From Pseudomonadota bacterium (GTDB lineage: Bacteria; Pseudomonadota; Alphaproteobacteria; Sphingomonadales; Sphingomonadaceae), in assembly GCA_023458055.1 (NCBI GenBank), contig JAEXAW010000006.1:186001-250000 (forward strand): a stretch of 64,000 bases of DNA, given 5' to 3'. Below, piece after piece: positions 40,152 through 47,590 of this stretch (positions are counted from its first letter, which is position 1; each line of letters starts with the position of its first letter). Made by a program: the position numbers and the translations under genes. The notes under the pieces are model-generated. The model was given only the letters and a program-made list of their open reading frames with translations, did no database searches and was not told the DNA's origin.

Positions 40152-41989
40152 TCGACGCGAAGATAATCGACAGCGAAATCGTTGTGTATCCGCAAGTCAG
40201 CGGCGATCCGGTCGCGATTGCGGCAATGGCAGCGGCGCAACTCCCTGCGACATTCAAAGGCGACAAAGGCGATACCGGCTTGCCCGGCACAGATGGCGCA
40301 GACGGCGCTGGCGTCACGGTCAATAACGGCGCGGTTCCGCCACCGAACGCGATCAACTTCGCGCGCAAGCCCTATGTCTCCGGCTCCGACTATATCCCGC
40401 GTGTCGCCAAAATCGGAACGCCGGAAGAATTGAAGATCGTCAACGGGTTCCTCACGGTCAAAAAGGGATTCACCGACACGACCAACCTTGTGTTGCTCCC
40501 GGATATGGTGATGAACGAAGGTATCAGCGCCTTCCGCACGCGCTACGATTCCTTCACGATCATCACGATTGGCAATCCGCTCGACGGTCCGGCTTATGCT
40601 CTGTGGTGCTTTGGCGGCGCGAATATCAATTATGGCATCCACAATGGAGCCAGCCTTGTTCCCATTGTGCCTGCGGCAGGTGTTCCTGCGGGTGCGGACT
40701 CCGATATCCTGATTATAGAGGTCCGGCGCGGCCTTACCATTGCCGGAGCCAAAATGGAAATCCGGTGCTGGCTGGAAGGTGGCTATCGGCCGTCACTCCC
40801 GCAGATCGAATATCTACACGACCACGCCGATGACCCGCATCTGGCCGAAGGGATGCTGTCGATATCGACGCATCCTGACCCGGCCTTTGCTGATAAGCGC
40901 GCGCGCATCCAGTCGATCAAGATTGAAACGGCGGCGCGCATCCAAGGGCAGGCTTATAATCGCGGTTTGTGGTGCAACCGCTATGAGGCTGGCTACAATG
41001 TCCAGCGCACCGCCGCGCAAGGCTCTTCGACCCGTTTCATGGTCAAGGGACACGATACGGTGACGGTCAATTATGTGGTCGCGCCGGGGCAGACACAGGC
41101 CCCAGTCGGCTATCTTTTTGTCGATGGTGTGACAACGGGGGAATCGATCAGCCTCGCCTATGGCAGCGCTGGCCTAAACAGTGTGGCCTTGCCTTATGCC
41201 TTCGACCCTGACCGCGTCACGTTCGCTGAGGTGCGGTGGAGCGGCATTTATGAGGGCGACAATAATTGGGTGAATGGCACCGGAGTTCTACTCGAAAGCA
41301 TCCACGGCAACAACCCGACGGGTCGTATCGAGCCGTGGGTGGATCGGCGACCCAAGGCCTTGTTTGACGGCGACAGCATTACGGCGGGCACGAACGGGCG
41401 CATGGTTGTCTATAATGCGGGGCCGCTCGCGATTTACGGCAGCGGTGATCTTAATCACCCGGCATTGCTGGCTGACCGTTGGGATATGCAGGACATTCGC
41501 TTGGGCTACGGCGGCTCGGGGCTTGGCACGGTCGGTTCGGGCGGCGTTCCTAAGCGCTATGATGATACGGCGGCGGCGGGCCATGAGTTCGATAACAGCC
41601 CGCTGATGAACTATATGCGCGGCCGCCGGATTGATTGGGCGGCAGAGAATATCAAGGCGTGGTTTATCAACCTCGGCACGAACGATGGAACGCTTACATC
41701 CGAGCAGTTCCGCGCGCGCATGAAGGCTTATATCGCATATGGCATGAGCCAGATGCAGTCGCTCCAGCGCGTCGAACCGTGGGTGCCGTTCCGTGGCGAC
41801 CATGAAACAGCGATCCTGCAAGTCGGTAGCGATCTTAACGATCCGCGCGTCGTCGTCGTGAACGCCAAAAATTGGGTGCATGGCGAAGGCTTTACCGCTC
41901 CCGATCTGGCGCACCCTAACCTGATCGGATCGCAACAGGCCCGCGATGCTCGCGCCGCCTTGGGGCATCCGTTGCTGGTGGCATCATGA
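40148..41989 (+). CDS. Tail fibre with collagen-like stalk and SGNH esterase
   Basis: A 613-aa protein. Residues ~37-54 are collagen-like (GDKGDTGLPGTDGADGAG), a trimerising stalk. The C-terminal ~220 residues form a GDSL/SGNH hydrolase with all blocks: FDGDSITAG (S410), GYGGSGLG (Gly block II), LGTNDG (N512) and DLAHPN (D586, H589). Such depolymerising or de-acetylating fibres remove O-acetyl groups from capsular or lipopolysaccharide sugars at adsorption; the substrate is unknown. Confidence 0.85.
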   Translation: MIDAKIIDSEIVVYPQVSGDPVAIAAMAAAQLPATFKGDKGDTGLPGTDGADGAGVTVNNGAVPPPNAINFARKPYVSGSDYIPRVAKIGTPEELKIVNGFLTVKKGFTDTTNLVLLPDMVMNEGISAFRTRYDSFTIITIGNPLDGPAYALWCFGGANINYGIHNGASLVPIVPAAGVPAGADSDILIIEVRRGLTIAGAKMEIRCWLEGGYRPSLPQIEYLHDHADDPHLAEGMLSISTHPDPAFADKRARIQSIKIETAARIQGQAYNRGLWCNRYEAGYNVQRTAAQGSSTRFMVKGHDTVTVNYVVAPGQTQAPVGYLFVDGVTTGESISLAYGSAGLNSVALPYAFDPDRVTFAEVRWSGIYEGDNNWVNGTGVLLESIHGNNPTGRIEPWVDRRPKALFDGDSITAGTNGRMVVYNAGPLAIYGSGDLNHPALLADRWDMQDIRLGYGGSGLGTVGSGGVPKRYDDTAAAGHEFDNSPLMNYMRGRRIDWAAENIKAWFINLGTNDGTLTSEQFRARMKAYIAYGMSQMQSLQRVEPWVPFRGDHETAILQVGSDLNDPRVVVVNAKNWVHGEGFTAPDLAHPNLIGSQQARDARAALGHPLLVAS

Positions 41990-42375
41990 CCGGCTTTTTC
42001 GAACCGATTCTGATCGATGCAATCTTGAGTACCGCGCGTGCGATTGGGGTGGTTACGGGAATTCTCGTGTTTTTCGACCTGTTCTCTCATCAGGATCATC
42101 CTCCGCATGATCCGAAAAAGAATGCGGTTGCCTGGGCGATGATTGCGCTCGGCTGCGCCACCGGCGGCGCGATGATGCTCTATGATCGCTATGGCGGTCA
42201 TGAAAATCCGGTAGATGCAACCGCCGCCCGAGCCCTGTTGTGGTCGTTTCTGGCCACGGGCGTCGTGATGCGGGCATCGATGCGCGCCCATTATCCCGGG
42301 CTGATCTGGCTGTCCTCCCTGCTGATCGGAATCTGCGGTTTCGTATTTTCGCTTGCTGACCGGCTGATCGGATGA
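41986..42375 (+). CDS. Four-helix membrane protein of lysis region
   Basis: A 129-aa protein with four predicted transmembrane segments (first GFFEPILIDAILSTARAIGVVTGILVFFDLF, last LIWLSSLLIGICGFVFSLADRL). In front of a holin-like gene and the endolysin. Could be a holin or antiholin. Starts overlapping the fibre stop. Confidence 0.55.
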   Translation: MTGFFEPILIDAILSTARAIGVVTGILVFFDLFSHQDHPPHDPKKNAVAWAMIALGCATGGAMMLYDRYGGHENPVDATAARALLWSFLATGVVMRASMRAHYPGLIWLSSLLIGICGFVFSLADRLIG

Positions 42376-42833
42376 TCGCCGCAAGCGCGGCGAAGGCCGC
42401 TCCGGCGATCACGCCGCCGCTGGTCACGCTGGCGGCGTTGGGGGTCGATGGCTCGTTCCTGATCAAAATCGTCGCGGTCATCTTCGGCGTTGGTCTCGGG
42501 GCGATGTGGCGCGCCGGGATGTTGCGGCAGGAAGGCAAGGATTGGGAAACAATCAAGACAGATCTGTTCGTATCCGTGCTGATCGGTGGGGCAAATAGTG
42601 TGCTGTCGCTTGGCTGCGCCGAACTTTTCGGGGCGGGTGCGCTCATCAGCTGCATGATCGGGGTGATCATCGGCGCGACCGGGCTTCGCGCTCTGCCGCA
42701 AATCCGTAACCTGTTCATAGAGTTCGCGCGGAGCAAAATAGCGGCGACTGTCGCGCCGCCTCCCGTGACCCAACTGCCACCGTTTCCAGCCGACAGTGCC
42801 GAAGCGCAGCAGGGCGAAGATCCACCCCAATAA
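42372..42833 (+). CDS. Holin-like membrane protein
   Basis: A 153-aa protein with three to four hydrophobic segments (FLIKIVAVIFGVGLGAMW, VLIGGANSVLSLGCAELFG, ALISCMIGVIIGATGL) and a Pro-rich charged tail. It lies directly before the endolysin gene, the classical holin position. The family cannot be assigned firmly. Confidence 0.6.
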   Translation: MIAASAAKAAPAITPPLVTLAALGVDGSFLIKIVAVIFGVGLGAMWRAGMLRQEGKDWETIKTDLFVSVLIGGANSVLSLGCAELFGAGALISCMIGVIIGATGLRALPQIRNLFIEFARSKIAATVAPPPVTQLPPFPADSAEAQQGEDPPQ

Positions 42834-42852
42834 ACTTTCAGGAGACCAGGCT

Positions 42853-43335
42853 ATGCCTATCATTCTCGGCCAGCGCTCGCTGGACCGGCTTAACGGCGTG
42901 CACCCCGATCTGGTGCGCGTGGTCAAACGCGCGGCACAATTGGCGGACGCACCCGCCGATTTCGCCGTGCTCGAAGGCGTGCGAAGCAGAACGCAGATGT
43001 GCATCAATTATGGCAAGGGCCGTACCGCCGCCCAGTGTCAAGCCAAAGGCGTTCCGGCATCCTATGCCCAGCCGAAGGTCGCCAAGGTGACGTGGCTCAA
43101 CAATCCGTTCGCATCTCAACATGCGGTACAGAAGGACGGCTATGGCCATGCAGTCGATCTCGTCCCTTATCCGGTCGACTGGAACGATCTCGCACGGTTT
43201 GATCGCGTGGCGCAGCTGATGTTTCGTGCCGCCTCAATCGAGCGCGTCGCCATCCGTTGGGGTGCCGATTGGGACAATGACGGTCGGTACCGGGAAAAGG
43301 GCGAAACCGACAGCCCACATTTCGAGCTCGCCTGA
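42853..43335 (+). CDS. Endolysin, M15-type peptidase
   Basis: A 160-aa metallopeptidase of the M15 group (L-Ala-D-Glu or D-Ala-D-Ala type). Zinc ligands: H99 and D102 in GHAVDLVPY and H156 in DSPHFEL. N-terminal part RLNGVHPDLVRVVKRAAQLA and VLEGVRSRTQM is typical. Degrades the cell wall at lysis. No signal peptide, so it depends on a holin. Confidence 0.88.
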   Translation: MPIILGQRSLDRLNGVHPDLVRVVKRAAQLADAPADFAVLEGVRSRTQMCINYGKGRTAAQCQAKGVPASYAQPKVAKVTWLNNPFASQHAVQKDGYGHAVDLVPYPVDWNDLARFDRVAQLMFRAASIERVAIRWGADWDNDGRYREKGETDSPHFELA

Positions 43336-43411
43336 TCGCTCATTCCGGCCAGGCGGAGCATCCGACGGGCAGTCCTGGCACGCTGGCCGCCTTCCCTAAA
43401 AGGAGATACCC

Positions 43412-43600
43412 ATGAAGAAGATCCTCGCCTGGGCGAAGAAACGCCTGACGGAACGCTCGACCTATGTTGGGCTCGCAACTATCGCCACCGCGCTTGGTGC
43501 CGAGAAGCTTGGCGTCCAGATCGGCCATGCCGGCGAGCTCATCGCGGTGGCGATTGGTGCCGGAATGATCGGCAAGGCCGACCAACAGCACGCAGAATAG
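43412..43600 (+). CDS. Small phage membrane-associated protein
   Basis: 62 aa: basic amphipathic N-terminus (MKKILAWAKKRLTERSTYVGLATIATALGAEKLG) and a hydrophobic C-terminal stretch (ELIAVAIGAGMIG). AGGAG before the ATG. Follows the endolysin; may be an accessory lysis protein. Confidence 0.5.
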   Translation: MKKILAWAKKRLTERSTYVGLATIATALGAEKLGVQIGHAGELIAVAIGAGMIGKADQQHAE

Positions 43601-43605
43601 AGGTT

Positions 43606-43779
43606 GATTTGGGGGTACGGACTTGGGGTATCGCCCTATTTTCGTGCCCTCATATCCCGCAGAAATGCTGGGATTATGTAATAATGCGGCGGAGGGGTTA
43701 TCCGCCGCGATCAGAGCGGCAGACCATATTTCGGCCATCCGCAATATGGTTTTGACCCAGTCTCAGAGAGTGTCCCAAC
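43606..43779. promoter_or_regulatory. Upstream region of first integrase with paired GGGG motifs and stem-loop
   Basis: GATTTGGGGGTAC and CTTGGGGTATC (43606-43635) form a pair of related G-rich motifs. The same GATTTGGGGGCAT pattern occurs upstream of the second integrase on its strand. Further on is a hairpin GCGGCGGA/TCCGCCGC (43686-43693 with 43701-43708). Probably integrase arm sites plus promoter; no tRNA-derived core is visible here. Confidence 0.4.
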
Positions 43780-44967
43780 ATGCTTGACCAGGCGCTGGTG
43801 AAGTCCGCTCGACCGCGGGCGAAGGCCTATAAGATGTTCGACGAGCGCGGTCTGTTCCTCCTCGTTGCACCGACCGGCCTCAAAAGCTGGCGTATCAAAT
43901 ATCGTTTCGACGGCAAGGAGCGACTGACCGTTGTCGGTCGCTTTCCGGAGGTTTCGCTCAATGCAGCGCGGGTGCATCGCGACGCGCTGCGCGCCCGCAT
44001 CGATGTCGGCGATGATCCGGCGAGCGGTCACCAGCCGGTGACGTTCGAGCAGGTCGCGCGGCAATGGCACGCGCATAATGTCGTGCGGTGGTCGAACGAG
44101 CATGCCGAAGACGTGATGGCGAGCCTCGAGCGTGATATCTTCCCGGCCATTGGCGCATCGCCCGTTGCCAGCCTGACTGCGCCGGAGCTGCTCGCCTGTT
44201 TGCGTGGCATCGAAGCCCGCAACCGGCGCGTTACCGCTGGTCGCATCCGCCAGCGGCTTTCGGCCATTTTCGGCTTCGCCATGTCGCAGGATTTATGCCC
44301 GGCCGATCCAGCCGCAATGCTGGGTCGCGCGATGCAAGGCACCGATCTGGTCCAGCCGCATCCAGCCCTCACGGATATTGCTGCCTGTCGCCTGTTGATC
44401 GACCGGTGTCGCGAAGTGGCGAATAGCCGCATGGTCTCGGCCGCATCGGAGTTTCTGGCGTTGACGGCGGTGCGTTGGGCGGCTGTGCGTTGGGCGCGAT
44501 GGGACGAGTTCGAAGATTTGGGCGGGCCCAATCCGCTTTGGCGCGTTCCCGCCGCGCGGATGAAGCTCGCAAAGATCAAGAAAGGCGAGTCCCGCTTCGA
44601 TCATCTGGTACCGCTCAGCGCGTCGGCAGTTAAGATTTTGTGTGAAGTGCAGGACCAAAATTCCGAGATTTCGGCTGAAGACCTCGTTTTTACCGGACGT
44701 TCCGGCCGCGCGCTCGGCGAAAAGGCGCTTTCCGACCTCTATCGCGCCGCCGGATTTGCCGGGCGGCATGTTCCGCATGGCTGGAGGAGCAGCTTTTCGA
44801 CCTTGCTCAACGAAACGATGGACGAGGAATGGCGCTGGGTGATTGATCGCGCGCTCGCCCATGCGGGCAAAGACAAGGTCGAGGCGGCGTATAACCGGTC
44901 TGAACAGCTGGCGCGGCGGCGGTCTTTATTCGATCGATGGGGCGAAATGCTGGAAGGGGCAGGGTGA
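43780..44967 (+). CDS. Tyrosine integrase A (P4 type, DUF4102)
   Basis: A 395-aa integrase. N-terminal DUF4102 arm-binding domain (KMFDERGLFLLVAPTGLKSWRIKYRFDGKERLTVVGRFPEVSLNAAR), core-binding middle, and a catalytic domain with R in LTAVRW, HGWR, and AHAGKDKVEAAYNR carrying His and nucleophile Tyr. It appears intact. It lies 2.5 kb inside the right end and points away from the lysis genes, so it is not next to the tRNA core. It may be the phage's own or belong to a second element. Confidence 0.88.
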   Translation: MLDQALVKSARPRAKAYKMFDERGLFLLVAPTGLKSWRIKYRFDGKERLTVVGRFPEVSLNAARVHRDALRARIDVGDDPASGHQPVTFEQVARQWHAHNVVRWSNEHAEDVMASLERDIFPAIGASPVASLTAPELLACLRGIEARNRRVTAGRIRQRLSAIFGFAMSQDLCPADPAAMLGRAMQGTDLVQPHPALTDIAACRLLIDRCREVANSRMVSAASEFLALTAVRWAAVRWARWDEFEDLGGPNPLWRVPAARMKLAKIKKGESRFDHLVPLSASAVKILCEVQDQNSEISAEDLVFTGRSGRALGEKALSDLYRAAGFAGRHVPHGWRSSFSTLLNETMDEEWRWVIDRALAHAGKDKVEAAYNRSEQLARRRSLFDRWGEMLEGAG

Positions 44968-45230
44968 CAGTGCGTCATCACGCGGTTGACGTATGATGCC
45001 GGTACCAGGCTGAAGGGCGAAGACCGGTTTACACTGCCTATCCTTCGTTGATGCGATCAAAATTGGCACAAATCCTGCGCCTTGGCCCCGTGCCAAGCCC
45101 CAGAAGCGGCGCAAGTCGCTTCGTCCGGCAGTGCGGTTGCCGGTGCGTTGGGGGGTTTAGGAGCCCGTGAGGCGGTGCGTGAGGTCAATCAAACCGGGCT
45201 CCGGCGAAGCCGGAGTGGAGCCTGACGAAG
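44968..45230. other. Intergenic region between integrase A and rep, with stem-loops
   Basis: 263 bp without a supported gene, between convergent genes. It has a perfect 7-bp stem CTCCGGC-GAA-GCCGGAG (45199-45215) and a nearby TGAC-GAA-GTCA dyad (45223-45233). No T-run follows, so it may be a bidirectional terminator or another structure. The tRNA core repeat is absent here. Confidence 0.4.
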
Positions 45231-46031
45231 TCAGTCCTTATTTTTTGACCGCAGGGAGGGATTCAGACCAGTTTCTGAACTCGCACTCTGGTCCAGCAAG
45301 CGGGCGAGGCTGGCGAGAGCGTCTCCGAGGTCTTGATCAGCGTCGGGGTTGAGCGCTACTGTATGGCCCTCCTCGAAACTCATGGCTTGCAGCGCCTCCC
45401 GGCGCTCTGCGTCCCGCTTCTTCTTGTCCTGTATCGCCGCGACCAGCGTCTTGCCACCCAGCAGCTGTTTGAGGCGGTGGCGAGCGCGCTCGCTCATCCG
45501 CTCGACCGGGAAGAAATAAGCGTTAGAGATCTGTTTGACCTGAGGTCCTTCACCGGGTTCGTTGCCGGTCTTCATTGTGCGCCTGACCCAGTCGAGGAAG
45601 CCATGGTGGCGTAAGCGATGCAGCGCTGCGACAACGGTCGCCCGGGCAAAGCGTGTAAGGCGCATGATGGTGTCGATGGCCGGATCTATCTGACCCTTGT
45701 CGAAATCCAGCCCAGGCATGTGCAATAGCGTCTTCAGCACGCGGATGGCATTGGCGCCGATCTGGTGACGTGCACCGCGCTCCTTGGTCGACCAATCATA
45801 TTCTTCGACGAGCTGGATATATTTGTCGCGCCAGCGGATCGCTCCATGCTTTGTGCCATCGCCGATTGGCCGGAACACTTGCGCCCGTCTGTCCTCGATG
45901 TCGAAGCTGTTACGCCGGACCGGCTGCCCGGTGCGACGGTCGCGTGTGAGTTTTCCTACAAGCTCACCGACGCTGGCGCTCCCGCTGCGACGATTTCCGG
46001 GAATGATCGGTGATATGGAGGTCGCGCTCAT
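45231..46031 (-). CDS. Replication-initiator-like protein
   Basis: A 266-aa protein with a winged-helix region (QIGANAIRVLKTLLHMPGLDFDKGQIDPAIDTIMRLTRFARATVVAALHRLRHHGFLDWVRRTMKT) as found in plasmid/phage replication proteins near integrases. Starts 19 bp after the integrase B stop, so the two are one operon. No primase or helicase gene is seen elsewhere in the prophage, which raises the chance that this protein starts replication; not proven by sequence. Confidence 0.55.
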   Translation of the reverse strand: MSATSISPIIPGNRRSGSASVGELVGKLTRDRRTGQPVRRNSFDIEDRRAQVFRPIGDGTKHGAIRWRDKYIQLVEEYDWSTKERGARHQIGANAIRVLKTLLHMPGLDFDKGQIDPAIDTIMRLTRFARATVVAALHRLRHHGFLDWVRRTMKTGNEPGEGPQVKQISNAYFFPVERMSERARHRLKQLLGGKTLVAAIQDKKKRDAERREALQAMSFEEGHTVALNPDADQDLGDALASLARLLDQSASSETGLNPSLRSKNKD

Positions 46032-46050
46032 GCTGCACCTCCGATCGCAT

Positions 46051-47307
46051 TCAGGCAGATGGCGGCAGCAGTGAAGCGGCCGGTGGCAGTCCTTCCATCA
46101 ACAGATCGGCCCATAACTGGGCCAGTTCGCGTCGCCGCGGCATATAAGCCGCACGATTGTACGCGGCCTCGACCCCGCTTTTCATATGCGCTAGCATGAG
46201 ATCGATCACTTCGCGATCGCCGTGCAGCCCTTGACGCGCTGCCCTTTCGTTCATCACGGTGGAAAAGGTCGCGCGCCAGCCGTGCGGAACATGTTTTCCT
46301 TGATGGCCGAGATCCCGGTAAAGTTTGGATAGGGTCGCGTTGCTCATCGGTCGATCCGGCGCGATGTGGCTCGGAAACAACCAGTGGGAATTGCCGCGTG
46401 CGGCAAGCGCCGCCTTCACGACTTCCACGGCCTGACTCGACAAAGGGATCACGAAGTCGAACGATGCGTCGGCCTTGTCCTTGCGCTTCAGCTTCATTCG
46501 TGCGGCCGGGACCCGCCAGATCGGCTCCTTGCCGTCCAGATCCTCGAACTCCTCCGGTACCGCTTGCCGCACGATATCGGGCCGCGCGGCCGTCAACGCG
46601 ATCAGTCGTGAAGAGAGCAGCGTGGCCCACCACGCATCCGTCATTGTTTCCGCACCGATGAGCACCCGACGCGCTAGCTTCAGATTGAGATAAGCGGGCC
46701 TTTTGGTCGATGGTTTGTGAGTCAGCGCCTTGCGCACAATCTCCGCCGGATTGCTGATGCATAGATCCTGCGCCAGCGCAAAACCGAACACGTCCGACAT
46801 ATGCATGCGGACCTTCTGCGTCATTTCGTGCGCGCCCCGCGCCTCGATGGGACGCAATACCGCCAGCACGTCGGCCGGCGTGATCGCGTTGATCTCTTCC
46901 TTGCCGAGCTGGGGGTAAACATTTTCCTTCAGCCGGTCGAGCACTTGCCGCGCATAGCGTGGCGTCCAGCGCATCAACTGGGCGGTGTGCCAGCGCTCCG
47001 CGATTATCCTGAAGCTTGTTTCCGACGATTGGTAAGCGCGGCGCTTCAGCCGCTGCTTCTCCGCCGCCGGATCGATATGGTTGCGCAGCAGATCCTTTGC
47101 CTGGTCGCGCGCTTCGCGCGCCTGCTTCAAGCCCATGCGGGGATAGCTCCCCAGGACCAGCTGCTTCTCCTTGCCGCCGAAATGATATTTGAGCCGCCAG
47201 CTCTTGAAGCCCTTGGCGGTGACTAGCAAAAACAGCCCGCCCGTGTCGCGATGCTTGCGGTCCGTCGCTTCGGGCTGAAGGGCGCGGCAGGCGATATCGG
47301 TCAGCAT
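46051..47307 (-). CDS. int: Tyrosine integrase B (P4 type), next to attR
   Basis: A 418-aa integrase: DUF4102 domain (RKHRDTGGLFLLVTAKGFKSWRLKYHFGGKEKQLVLGSYPRMGLKQAREAR), middle SAM-like domain, catalytic domain with Arg in LTAARPD, HGWRATFS and LAHMKSGVEAAYNR. Starts at 47307, only 128 bp from the attR core, with repeats in between, so it is the best candidate for the enzyme that made this insertion at tRNA-Asn. Confidence 0.9.
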   Translation of the reverse strand: MLTDIACRALQPEATDRKHRDTGGLFLLVTAKGFKSWRLKYHFGGKEKQLVLGSYPRMGLKQAREARDQAKDLLRNHIDPAAEKQRLKRRAYQSSETSFRIIAERWHTAQLMRWTPRYARQVLDRLKENVYPQLGKEEINAITPADVLAVLRPIEARGAHEMTQKVRMHMSDVFGFALAQDLCISNPAEIVRKALTHKPSTKRPAYLNLKLARRVLIGAETMTDAWWATLLSSRLIALTAARPDIVRQAVPEEFEDLDGKEPIWRVPAARMKLKRKDKADASFDFVIPLSSQAVEVVKAALAARGNSHWLFPSHIAPDRPMSNATLSKLYRDLGHQGKHVPHGWRATFSTVMNERAARQGLHGDREVIDLMLAHMKSGVEAAYNRAAYMPRRRELAQLWADLLMEGLPPAASLLPPSA

Positions 47308-47311
47308 TCAG

Positions 47312-47430
47312 TGCCCCTGCCGATGCCCCCAAATCGCATACGCTGCCCTGCCTCGTGCTGCCACGTTGTGCCACAAACAAAGCACTGAATTTCAAGGAAA
47401 AGCAAGGGCTATACCACGTACTGCCACAAA
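47312..47430. repeat. attP arm region, right end
   Basis: TGCCCCTGCCGATGCCCC (47312-47329) matches the left-end copy in 17 of 18 bases. Then TGCCAC occurs at 47359, and TGCCACAAA at 47369 and 47422. These repeated short motifs between int and the core are typical of integrase arm and Xis sites. Binding is inferred. Confidence 0.5.
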
Positions 47431-47434
47431 ACGC

Positions 47435-47463
47435 TCCGAACGGATGGCTCCCCGAGTAGGATT
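47435..47463. other. attR core (29-bp repeat)
   Basis: Identical to 8344-8372. Includes the last ~19 bases of tRNA-Asn with encoded CCA plus 10 bp beyond. The prophage-side sequence thus restores a full tRNA. Confidence 0.93.
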
Positions 47464-47519
47464 CGAACCTACGGCCAAGTGATTAACAGTCACCTACTCT
47501 ACCGCTGAGCTATCGGGGA
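47445..47519 (-). tRNA. tRNA-Asn (GTT)
   Basis: 75 nt including encoded CCA. On the minus strand: acceptor TCCCCGA pairs with TCGGGGA, D-arm TAGCTCAGCGGTAGAGTA, anticodon GTT (47485-47487) in CTGTTAATC, T-arm with GTTCGAATC. Used as the prophage integration site; the gene remains intact. Confidence 0.97.
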
Positions 47520-47590
47520 ACGTGTGGCGGAAGACCGCCTGTCCGTTCGGAAATGGCCCTATGCCGACCTTCGTCAGCGATTGCAAGCCC

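Larger units (their letters stand above)
8344..47463. mobile_element. Complete siphovirus-type prophage in tRNA-Asn
   Basis: About 39.1 kb bounded by identical 29-bp repeats (8344-8372 and 47435-47463) that overlap the 3' end of tRNA-Asn. It contains integrase and AlpA-type excisionase genes at the two ends, a divergent repressor/Cro switch, HNH, terminase, portal, protease, capsid, head-tail connectors, tail, tape measure, tail tip, fibre, lysis genes, and accessory genes. Module order is that of HK97-like temperate siphoviruses. No obvious inactivating lesion was seen in the structural genes, so it may be inducible. Confidence 0.95.

Noticed and set aside
43600..45231. Third copy of the tRNA-Asn core that would prove two tandem elements
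   Set aside because: Read the non-coding gaps around integrase A (43601-43779 and 44968-45230) and found no match to the 29-bp core.
46028..47395. 455-codon minus-strand frame overlapping integrase B
   Set aside because: Different frame of the same strand as a well-supported integrase; composition Gly/Ala/Arg-rich and without motifs.
8344..47463. CRISPR array or insertion sequence within the prophage
   Set aside because: No regularly spaced repeats with unique spacers and no transposase gene were seen; repeats present are short operators or att elements.
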